DNA from: Dyadobacter pollutisoli
GTDB taxonomy: Bacteria; Bacteroidota; Bacteroidia; Cytophagales; Spirosomataceae
Length of the DNA: 64,000 nucleotides
Direction: 5' to 3'
NCBI RefSeq assembly: GCF_026625565.1
Contig: NZ_CP112998.1
Location: 5,792,001 to 5,856,000 of the forward strand
The notes under the pieces are model-generated. The model was given only the letters and a program-made list of their open reading frames with translations. It ran no database searches and was not told where the DNA came from. Shown here one piece after another: positions 40,200 to 47,646 of this stretch (position 1 is the first letter of the stretch; the number at the start of each line of letters is the position of its first letter). Made by a program: the position numbers and the translations under genes.

Positions 40200-43100
40200 T
40201 TACTCAATTACCACACAATCTCCGTTCTTCACTTCATGCTCCACTTTTTTGAATTTCACGTCCCGCAAAATCCGTCCGTCACGGTATTGTACCGAAACTT
40301 TCTGATTTCTGTCTGCGATTTTAATGGTGCGAACAGGTTGCGTCTTAGTGGTTGATTCCATCTGACGGGCATATTCATTAGGTCCATCCAGCTCAGTATC
40401 AAACTCTTCTTCGCGATTGGTATGCAAAGCCGGTGCAGGTGCAGGTCGGCGCACCGTATGCTGAACCGCGGTGGCAGGGGCAGCATCTTCTTGTGGAATA
40501 TCAGCCTTCATCAGGAAGGAGATCATATCAAAATTCACTTTGCTCAAAAAGCGTTTGAACAATTCCACAGATTCAAACTTGTAGATCAGCAATGGATCTT
40601 TTTGCTCGAATACCGCATTCTGAACGGATTGTTTCAAGTCATCCATTTCACGCAAATGCTCTTTCCATTCCTGGTCTATCAGTGAAAGAACGATAGCTTT
40701 CTCCATTTCACGGGAAATCTCGCGTCCTTCATTCTCCAATGCTTTTTTCAGGCTTACCACAACCCCAGCCTGACGGATACCGTCGCTGAAAGGAATCATA
40801 ATCTCAGAAATAGTCGCACCGCGATCGGCATGAATCGAACTCAGTACCGGAAGCGCCTTTTGCGAGATTGCGTGGTTTTTGTCCTGATATTGCTTTTCAG
40901 CAGCGTCATATAGTTTTTGAGAACGTTCCGATATTTTAAGTGAACCGTACTCTGCTTCGCTGAATGGAAGCTCCATACCCAAGGTAGTAATAGTTGCCAG
41001 TTCCAATTCTGCATAAGAACCTGCCGTCGTTACCAGCTCATCGCTCACATCATATAATGTGTTCGCAATGTCCACTGCCAAACGATCTCCAAAGAGTGCG
41101 TTACGGCGACGGGTATAAATGGCATCACGCTGATAGTTCATCACGTCGTCATATTCCAGAAGACGCTTACGCATACCGAAGTTATTTTCCTCTACTTTTT
41201 TCTGAGCTCTTTCAATGGACTTGGTGATCATTCCGCTCTGGATCACTTCCCCCTCTTCCAGTCCCATTCTGTCCATTACCTTTGCCATACGGTCAGATCC
41301 GAACAAACGCATCAGGTTATCTTCCAATGAAACGAAAAACTGAGATGAACCAGGGTCACCCTGACGACCGGAACGTCCGCGTAACTGGCGGTCAACCCGG
41401 CGGCTTTCATGTCTTTCCGTACCGATAATCGCAAGTCCGCCAGCCTTTTTCGATTCAGGCGTCAGCTTAATGTCGGTACCACGACCGGCCATGTTCGTTG
41501 CGATCGTCACCGTACCTGGCTTACCTGCTTCGGCTACTACCTCAGCCTCACGCTGGTGTTGCTTGGCGTTCAATACCTGGTGCTGTATCTTACGCAGGGT
41601 AAGCATCCGGCTGATAATTTCTGAGTTTTCAACCGAAGTAGTACCTACCAAAACTGGTCGGCCAGCCTCCACCAGCTCTACGATTTCATCAGTTACCGCA
41701 TTGTACTTCTCACGTACCGAACGATACACTTTATCTTCGTGATCCTTACGGACCGCACTTACATTCGTTGGAATCGAAACAACATCCAGCTTATAGATTT
41801 CCCAGAACTCACCTGCCTCTGTCTCCGCCGTACCGGTCATACCAGCCAGCTTGTGATACATACGGAAGTAATTCTGCAAGGTAACGGTCGCATAAGTTTG
41901 CGTTGCGTCTTCAACACGTACATTCTCCTTTGCTTCAATGGCCTGGTGCAAACCGTCGGAATAACGACGACCGTCCATGATACGACCTGTTTGCTCATCA
42001 ACGATCTTCACCTTTCCGTCCATGATCACATATTCCACATCTTTTTCAAAAAGTGTGAATGCCTTCAAAAGCTGGTTAACGGTGTGGATACGGGCAGTTT
42101 TTACAGAATAATCGCGGATTAATGCTTCCTTCTGAATAATTCTTTCTTGCTCAGTTAAAGAACCATCTTTTTCAATCGCGTCCAGATCAACCGCTATATC
42201 GGGAAGGATAAAGAAATTGCTTTGGTCCGATTCGCCGGTCAGGAAGTCGATCCCTTTTTCGGTTAGCTCAATGCTGTTGTGACGCTCATCGATGGTAAAA
42301 TACAATGGTGCATCCGCCACCGGCATCAGTTTCTGGTTTTCGGCCAGATATATGGATTCGGATTCCTGCATCAACTGTTTGATCCCTGACTCACTCAGGT
42401 ACTTGATCAAAGGTTTGTATTTCGGCATACCGCGGTGCGCACGGAACAATGCAAGGGCTCCTTCTTTTTTATCTCCGCTTGTGATCTTCTTTTTGGCGTC
42501 ATTCAGAAAATCCATCGCCAGTTTTTTCTGCGCTTCAACGATCCTCGAAACACGTGGCTTCAATTCCAGATATTCCTGTTCGTCGCCGCGGGGAACCGGG
42601 CCGCTGATGATCAAAGGTGTACGTGCATCATCAATTAACACGGAGTCAACCTCATCCACCATTGCAAAATGATGTTTACGCTGAACCAGTTCTTCCGGTG
42701 TGCGTGACATATTGTCACGCAGGTAGTCAAAACCAAACTCGTTATTGGTCCCGTAGGTAAGATCTGCCTTATAAGCATTTCTACGGGCAATGGTATTAGG
42801 CTGGTGACGGTCGATACAATCAACGCTCATGCCGTGAAACTCAAAGAGCGGTGCATTCCACTCGGCATCACGCTTGGCGAGGTAATCGTTGACAGTTACA
42901 ATGTGTACACCTTGTCCGGCAAGTGCATTCAGGAAGGCAGGAAGCGTTGCTACCAATGTCTTACCTTCACCCGTTGCCATTTCAGAGATTTTTCCCTGGT
43001 GCAATACAACCCCACCGATCAGCTGCACATCATAATGCAGCATGTTCCATTTGATAGGCTGCCCGATCACATCCCAGGTAGTATTCCAATGGGCTTTGTC

Positions 43101-43544
43101 ACCCTCAATCACTACATGTGACTTTCTGGTTGCTACTTCGCGGTCAAAAAACGATGCTGTAACCTCTATTTTCTCGTTGTCCTTAAAGCGACGGGCCGTA
43201 TCTTTTACAATGGCGAACGCTTTTGGCAGTATATCCAGAAGTACTCTTTCAAGTTCCTTGTTCCTGTCCAGTTCCAGCGCATCTATTTTTTTGAAAATCG
43301 CCTCCTTGTTGTCCACATTAGGCTCGTCATTGGCCTGCTGTCGCAAAGACGCGATCTGCTCGTCGATAGATTGGAGCTGGTCTTTAATATGTTGTTTCAG
43401 GCCTTCGGACTGAGCACGGAGTTCATCATTGGATAGGGAAGCCAATAGCGCATATTCGGCATTGACTTTATCAACGTACGGGGTTAATTCCTTTAAATCC
43501 CGCTCTGATTTTGTGCCAAATAGCTTAGAAAATATTTTAAACAT
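40200..43544 (-). CDS. secA: Preprotein translocase ATPase SecA
   Basis: 1114 residues, longer than the 901 of E. coli SecA, as is common in Bacteroidota. SecA drives proteins through SecYEG. The Walker A motif MATGEGKT is at 189-196, about 85 residues later than in E. coli, because of insertions in the first nucleotide domain (charged coiled segment about 50-100 and a strand-rich insert about 125-165). Other motifs: VHIVTVNDYLAKRDAEW, FAMVDEVDSVLIDDARTPLIISG, MAGMTGTAETE and GTERHESRRVDRQLRGRSGRQGDPGSSQFFVSLED. The C-terminus ends without the CxCxSG zinc motif, with a Pro/Ala-rich linker and a Lys-rich tail instead. Monocistronic. Confidence 0.97.
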   Translation of the reverse strand: MFKIFSKLFGTKSERDLKELTPYVDKVNAEYALLASLSNDELRAQSEGLKQHIKDQLQSIDEQIASLRQQANDEPNVDNKEAIFKKIDALELDRNKELERVLLDILPKAFAIVKDTARRFKDNEKIEVTASFFDREVATRKSHVVIEGDKAHWNTTWDVIGQPIKWNMLHYDVQLIGGVVLHQGKISEMATGEGKTLVATLPAFLNALAGQGVHIVTVNDYLAKRDAEWNAPLFEFHGMSVDCIDRHQPNTIARRNAYKADLTYGTNNEFGFDYLRDNMSRTPEELVQRKHHFAMVDEVDSVLIDDARTPLIISGPVPRGDEQEYLELKPRVSRIVEAQKKLAMDFLNDAKKKITSGDKKEGALALFRAHRGMPKYKPLIKYLSESGIKQLMQESESIYLAENQKLMPVADAPLYFTIDERHNSIELTEKGIDFLTGESDQSNFFILPDIAVDLDAIEKDGSLTEQERIIQKEALIRDYSVKTARIHTVNQLLKAFTLFEKDVEYVIMDGKVKIVDEQTGRIMDGRRYSDGLHQAIEAKENVRVEDATQTYATVTLQNYFRMYHKLAGMTGTAETEAGEFWEIYKLDVVSIPTNVSAVRKDHEDKVYRSVREKYNAVTDEIVELVEAGRPVLVGTTSVENSEIISRMLTLRKIQHQVLNAKQHQREAEVVAEAGKPGTVTIATNMAGRGTDIKLTPESKKAGGLAIIGTERHESRRVDRQLRGRSGRQGDPGSSQFFVSLEDNLMRLFGSDRMAKVMDRMGLEEGEVIQSGMITKSIERAQKKVEENNFGMRKRLLEYDDVMNYQRDAIYTRRRNALFGDRLAVDIANTLYDVSDELVTTAGSYAELELATITTLGMELPFSEAEYGSLKISERSQKLYDAAEKQYQDKNHAISQKALPVLSSIHADRGATISEIMIPFSDGIRQAGVVVSLKKALENEGREISREMEKAIVLSLIDQEWKEHLREMDDLKQSVQNAVFEQKDPLLIYKFESVELFKRFLSKVNFDMISFLMKADIPQEDAAPATAVQHTVRRPAPAPALHTNREEEFDTELDGPNEYARQMESTTKTQPVRTIKIADRNQKVSVQYRDGRILRDVKFKKVEHEVKNGDCVVIE

Positions 43545-43644
43545 GATTTTAACGTATGTTTTTTAACCGATCATTTCATTCAAAAATATTGAGCCTGCTT
43601 TCGTATGGATGCCAGATTGTCAGCAAAGCTATCATTTTCAATCT

Positions 43645-43677
43645 CAAAGGTAATTCATTGCCAATAGTAATACGCAA
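43645..43677 (-). promoter_or_regulatory. Predicted promoter of secA
   Basis: Minus strand TACCTTTG (43652-43645) fits TAnnTTTG, with TTG (43677-43675) 22 bases upstream. The leader to the secA ATG would be about 95 bases. A second box, TAGCTTTG (43631-43624), has no -33 partner at the right distance. The 43545-43842 gap holds no other clear feature. Confidence 0.4.
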
Positions 43678-43842
43678 CAACTTGCATAATCCTAATACAG
43701 TTCTAATCTTTTTTTACTTTACCCCACGCCATGGAATTTAACCCGTTCTCACGTCAGATAACCGTCTGTAAAGAAATCAAACAACTACTGTGTAATGCAT
43801 AGTACCTTTAACACATCAAAAGAAAATAAAACAGATACAGCC

Positions 43843-44076
43843 ATGAACCACAATAGATTATTCAGAAACACAAGCAATAAAATGATTGGTGGCGTTGCCT
43901 CCGGCCTTGCAGATTACTTCCAAATTGATGTATCGGTCATCCGGGTGATTTTAGTACTGGCAGTCTTTATTCCTGTCACTTTCCCCGTAACGTTATTGTA
44001 CATCATCATGTGGATCGTGATGCCAGAAGGCGCAAAACGCACCAACTCAATGGAAGAAAGCCACCTTTCTTCGTAG
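43843..44076 (+). CDS. PspC-domain membrane protein
   Basis: 77 residues from the ATG at 43843 (48 bases further upstream another in-frame ATG would add a polar head that the family lacks). The PspC domain is plain: NRLFRNTSNKMIGGVASGLADYFQIDVSVIRVILVL, then a membrane segment (VFIPVTFPVTLLYIIMWIVMP). PspC proteins are small inner-membrane proteins tied to envelope-stress responses or used as anchors in larger proteins. It stands alone, divergent from secA, with a terminator behind it. Confidence 0.88.
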   Translation: MNHNRLFRNTSNKMIGGVASGLADYFQIDVSVIRVILVLAVFIPVTFPVTLLYIIMWIVMPEGAKRTNSMEESHLSS

Positions 44077-44113
44077 ATTTTAAAAACTCCATCAGCAAAG
44101 ACTTAGTAATTGC

Positions 44114-44151
44114 AAACCGCCGGGAAACAGATTCCGGCGGTTTGTTGTTTT
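44114..44151 (+). terminator. Intrinsic terminator after the PspC gene
   Basis: AAACCGCCGG and CCGGCGGTTT form a perfect 10-base stem with a 10-base loop, followed by GTTGTTTT. Confidence 0.85.
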
Positions 44152-44239
44152 ATGATTAATTGCTATTTTTACCAATGGTATGCAGGCATACTATTCTCAC
44201 AGCCTGCTTCTTTTCTTTGAACAAATTTCGATCCAAAAT

Positions 44240-45418
44240 ATGAATGCATACATCGTAGCCGGCTATCGCACCGCGGTCGGAAAAGCTTCCAGAGGTGGTT
44301 TCCGGTTTACCCGCCCCGACGACCTGGGAGCAACAGTTATCAAACATTTGCTGGAAAAATTGCCAGATCTCGACCCCGCCCGTGTGGATGATGTGATCGT
44401 AGGAAACGCAGTACCAGAAGCAGAACAAGGCATGCAAATGGGCCGCTACGTGGCGTTGCTGGCGCTTCCTAAAAATGTCTCAGGTATTACCATTAACAGA
44501 TATTGCGGCTCAGGCGTAGAAGCTATCGCCATGGCTTCGGCGAAAATACATGCCGGAATGGCCGAATGTATCATTGCAGGAGGAACCGAATCCATGTCGA
44601 TGGTACCTACAATGGGCTGGAAAACGGCATTGAATTACGAAATCGCCCATACCAATCCTGATTACTACCTGAGTATGGGCCTGACGGCCGAGCAGGTGGC
44701 GAAAGATTTCAATATCAGTCGCGAAAAGCAGGATGAGTTTTCGTTTCAATCTCACCAGAAAGCATTGCGTGCTCAAAAAGAGGGCTGGTTTACGAATGGC
44801 ATCGTACCGGTAACAGTCAAAGAAACATACTTTGACGCCGCGTCAGGGAAGAAAAAAACCCGTGAAATCGTGGTGAGCCAGGACGAAGGCCCCAGAGCTG
44901 ACACGACCATTGAAGCATTGAACAAACTGAAACCAGTTTTCGCGGCAGGCGGCTCGGTAACAGCAGGAAATTCTTCGCAAACTTCCGACGGTGCTGCATT
45001 TGTAGTGGTAATGTCCGAAAAGCTGGTTAATGAACTGAATCTGAAACCCATAGCCAAAATGCTGTCCTACGCCACTGCTGGCGTGGATCCGAGGATCATG
45101 GGCATAGGCCCGGTTGCAGCCATTCCCGTTGCTTTGAAACAGGCTGGTTTGAAACTCAATGACATTGAACAAATAGAACTGAATGAGGCTTTCGCGGCGC
45201 AGTCACTGGCGGTTATTCAGGAACTGGGTATCAATCCAGAAATCGTAAATCCGAATGGTGGCGCCATTGCATTGGGCCATGCATTGGGATCTACAGGTGC
45301 GAGACTTTCAGTGCAGCTTTTCAATGAAATGCAACGTCAGAATCAAAAATATGGCATGGTGACAGCCTGTGTAGGAGGCGGGCAGGGCGTTGCCGGAATC
45401 TACGAAAGGCTGAATTGA
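44240..45418 (+). CDS. Thiolase (acetyl-CoA acyltransferase)
   Basis: 392 residues from the ATG at 44240, normal for thiolase II. It either cleaves 3-ketoacyl-CoA or condenses acetyl-CoA units. Active-site residues are visible: the nucleophile Cys in NRYCGSGVEAIAMA, the His in NGGAIALGHALGSTGAR and the second Cys in TACVGGGQGVAG. The N-terminus AYIVAGYRTAVGKASRGGF is typical of degradative FadA-type enzymes. A fatty-acid oxidation role fits the acyl-CoA dehydrogenase 5 kb downstream, although they are not in one operon. A longer N-terminus from 44180 lacks family similarity. Confidence 0.92.
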   Translation: MNAYIVAGYRTAVGKASRGGFRFTRPDDLGATVIKHLLEKLPDLDPARVDDVIVGNAVPEAEQGMQMGRYVALLALPKNVSGITINRYCGSGVEAIAMASAKIHAGMAECIIAGGTESMSMVPTMGWKTALNYEIAHTNPDYYLSMGLTAEQVAKDFNISREKQDEFSFQSHQKALRAQKEGWFTNGIVPVTVKETYFDAASGKKKTREIVVSQDEGPRADTTIEALNKLKPVFAAGGSVTAGNSSQTSDGAAFVVVMSEKLVNELNLKPIAKMLSYATAGVDPRIMGIGPVAAIPVALKQAGLKLNDIEQIELNEAFAAQSLAVIQELGINPEIVNPNGGAIALGHALGSTGARLSVQLFNEMQRQNQKYGMVTACVGGGQGVAGIYERLN

Positions 45419-45451
45419 CGCCGTAGGATAACAAAAATCACTTATTTCCGG

Positions 45452-45497
45452 GTCTCGGTAGAAGAGTTACTTATCTTCCACCGAGATTCTTTATTTT
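45452..45497 (+). terminator. Probable terminator after the thiolase gene
   Basis: TCTCGGT and ACCGAGA pair, with further partial pairing of GAAGA with TCTTC inside, followed by TTCTTTATTTTT. It lies between the thiolase stop and the glycosyltransferase start. Confidence 0.65.
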
Positions 45498-45525
45498 TGC
45501 TCATCCAACATGCACGCCTTTTTTC

Positions 45526-46533
45526 ATGGATGTATCCATCATCATTATCAATTACAGGACTCCTCAGCTTATTATCAATTGCTTAAATTCTATATATAAG
45601 TACACTCCGGAAGTAACCTTTGAAGTCATAGTTGTTGACAACGACCCAAAAAATGGCGGCGGTGCCATTGTAAGGGAGGCTTATCCAAACGTACAATGGA
45701 TCGACATGGAATTTAATGCCGGTTTTGGCATTGCCAACAATCGCGGAATGTCGGTAGCAAAAGGCAAATATTTCCTGCTCCTCAATGCCGATACCTTGGT
45801 TACAGACAATGTAATAGGAAGATGTTTCGACCGGATGAATAACCGGCCGGACATTATGGCTTGCGGCGCATTGCAATATTATGCAGACGGTACGCCCATG
45901 CCTTTTTACAGAAGCTTCAACGAATTCCGTAGAACTTTTTTCATACTTCCCCCCAGCGGTCTGGTAGATAAGGTAATAAACAAACTTTATCCTGAACCAA
46001 AGTATGCTGACCCGGATCAATATGACTGGCTTGTCGGTGCTTTTATTTTTGTCAGAAAGGAAGGATTTGAACAAACCGGAGGGTTTAGCAACGACTTTTT
46101 TATGTATGGTGAGGATGTCGAATGGTCGGGGCGCCTCGGAAAGCTGGGTAAGCTCTGTTATTTTCAGGACTGTACATTTATACATCTTGAAAACGACAAT
46201 CCTTTCCGTCGTACCAATATTTCGTGGATCAACCGGTTTAGCACGCAAATGCAGGTTTCCAATTTCTTATGGATACGGAAACAGTACGGTATCTTTCAAT
46301 ATTTGTTGCTGATCCTGCATTACCTGATCATGACACCGGTTGTATTTGCCTGGAAAATGCTTTTTAATCTGAAAAAGGACGGAAATCCATTTTCGGAGCT
46401 GCGCACCCAACATATATATGTACGCAAGACGCGTGTACTTTTAAAATATTTCTGGAAGACCCTATTCCTAAAAAAAGGCCTGTTTAAAATCAGGCCCGAC
46501 GAAAACATTGACCTGTTAACCGCCTCTGCATGA
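45526..46533 (+). CDS. Family 2 glycosyltransferase (rhamnosyltransferase-like)
   Basis: 335 residues. A GT-A fold inverting transferase: MDVSIIIINYRTPQLIINCLNSI start, FEVIVVDNDPKNGG nucleotide region, LLLNADTLV as the D-x-D-like metal site, and FSNDFFMYGEDVEWSGRLGK with the ED acid pair used by rhamnosyl- and similar transferases. A hydrophobic stretch near 262-285 may tie it to the membrane. Its stop overlaps the next start (ATGA at 46530-46533), so the two transferases are translated together. Role: polysaccharide or surface glycan assembly, sugar unknown. Confidence 0.88.
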   Translation: MDVSIIIINYRTPQLIINCLNSIYKYTPEVTFEVIVVDNDPKNGGGAIVREAYPNVQWIDMEFNAGFGIANNRGMSVAKGKYFLLLNADTLVTDNVIGRCFDRMNNRPDIMACGALQYYADGTPMPFYRSFNEFRRTFFILPPSGLVDKVINKLYPEPKYADPDQYDWLVGAFIFVRKEGFEQTGGFSNDFFMYGEDVEWSGRLGKLGKLCYFQDCTFIHLENDNPFRRTNISWINRFSTQMQVSNFLWIRKQYGIFQYLLLILHYLIMTPVVFAWKMLFNLKKDGNPFSELRTQHIYVRKTRVLLKYFWKTLFLKKGLFKIRPDENIDLLTASA

Positions 46534-47645
46534 ACAACGAGAAAAAAAAGGTTCTTTTTTTTACCCCTTATGCCACACGGACAGGGTCAGAGATGATGCT
46601 CCTGTACATCCTTAAACAAATTGACCGCTCACGTTTCGATATAGGCATTGTAAGTTTTGCAAACGGGGAATTATTAATGGAGTTCCCCGAAGATATCCCG
46701 GTCTACATTGCGCCGCGGAAATTCAATATTTTGCAAAAGGTCTCATTCCACCTCGGGATCAACCCTACTTTGAAATACCTCCGAAAGCTTGCGAAGGATT
46801 TTAAGGCGGATTTCTGGTATGTCAATACCACCATGATTCCTGAAACGATCGTAGTCGCCAAGGAGTTTTCGATCAAAGTCGTTACTCATTTTCATGAAAT
46901 GCCTTTGACCTACGCCTACCTCAGCGCACCGGATTTCAAAAGTATCGTTGATTATTCCGACTTGCTGATAGGCTGTTCGCAAACGACCTGCGATGCATTA
47001 AAGCATTCAGGTGGCAAGAACATTGGCCTGCTATATTCCTTTATTGACGGGTCAAAAGTTAAGAAAAATGATGCCCGGACCAATGAGCTGAAAGAAAAGC
47101 TGGGCATACCCGGCAATGCATATGTGTGGGTGCTTTCGGGCATGACTTCGGAGAGAAAAGGGTTCGATATGTTGCCTGAGATCGCCGAAGAACTGAATGA
47201 CCCAAACGTACATTTGATCTGGGTCGGCGCCACAATCGACGATGGATTAGTGTATTACACAGAACAACGCTGCCTGCATTCGACGTCTGCTACCAAAATT
47301 CATCTGGTAGGAAAGCAGAAAGAAGATTATTATAATTATCTTAACATGGGAAATGGATTTCTGCTCACCTCGCGCCAGGATCCCTTTCCGTTGGTGATGA
47401 TTGAAGCCGCGTTGCTGGGTAAACCTATTATCTCTTTTCCGTCAGGAGGTGTTTCTGAATTCGTTCAGGAGGGTATGGGATTGGTCACACAGGACCTGAG
47501 TGTAAAACAAATGGTTAATGCGATGCGATCGCTGATGAAGGGGGAGATCACCACCGACAGTTCGAAAAGCGTTGAGGTAGCAAGTCAATTCAATGTGGAA
47601 AATGGCTATAAAGAGTGGATCAAATTAATTGACAAAAACTATTAG
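46530..47645 (+). CDS. Family 4 (GT-B) glycosyltransferase
   Basis: 371 residues. GT-B fold retaining transferase: N-terminal KKVLFFTPYATRTGSEMMLLYIL, a middle HFHEMPLTYAYLSAPDF, then the C-terminal donor domain with LSGMTSERKGFDMLPEIAEEL and EAALLGKPIISFPSGGVSEFVQEG, the E-x7-E-like nucleotide-sugar site. Coupled to the preceding GT2 gene and one base ahead of the T9SS-protein gene, so all three form one transcript. Probably builds a surface polysaccharide or modifies the exported protein's glycan (inference). Confidence 0.88.
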   Translation: MNNEKKKVLFFTPYATRTGSEMMLLYILKQIDRSRFDIGIVSFANGELLMEFPEDIPVYIAPRKFNILQKVSFHLGINPTLKYLRKLAKDFKADFWYVNTTMIPETIVVAKEFSIKVVTHFHEMPLTYAYLSAPDFKSIVDYSDLLIGCSQTTCDALKHSGGKNIGLLYSFIDGSKVKKNDARTNELKEKLGIPGNAYVWVLSGMTSERKGFDMLPEIAEELNDPNVHLIWVGATIDDGLVYYTEQRCLHSTSATKIHLVGKQKEDYYNYLNMGNGFLLTSRQDPFPLVMIEAALLGKPIISFPSGGVSEFVQEGMGLVTQDLSVKQMVNAMRSLMKGEITTDSSKSVEVASQFNVENGYKEWIKLIDKNY

Positions 47646-47646
47646 C

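Noticed and set aside
47629..47646. TTG start for the T9SS protein overlapping the transferase gene
   Set aside because: The ATG at 47647 places the signal peptide correctly; the TTG would add residues absent from signal peptides of this type.
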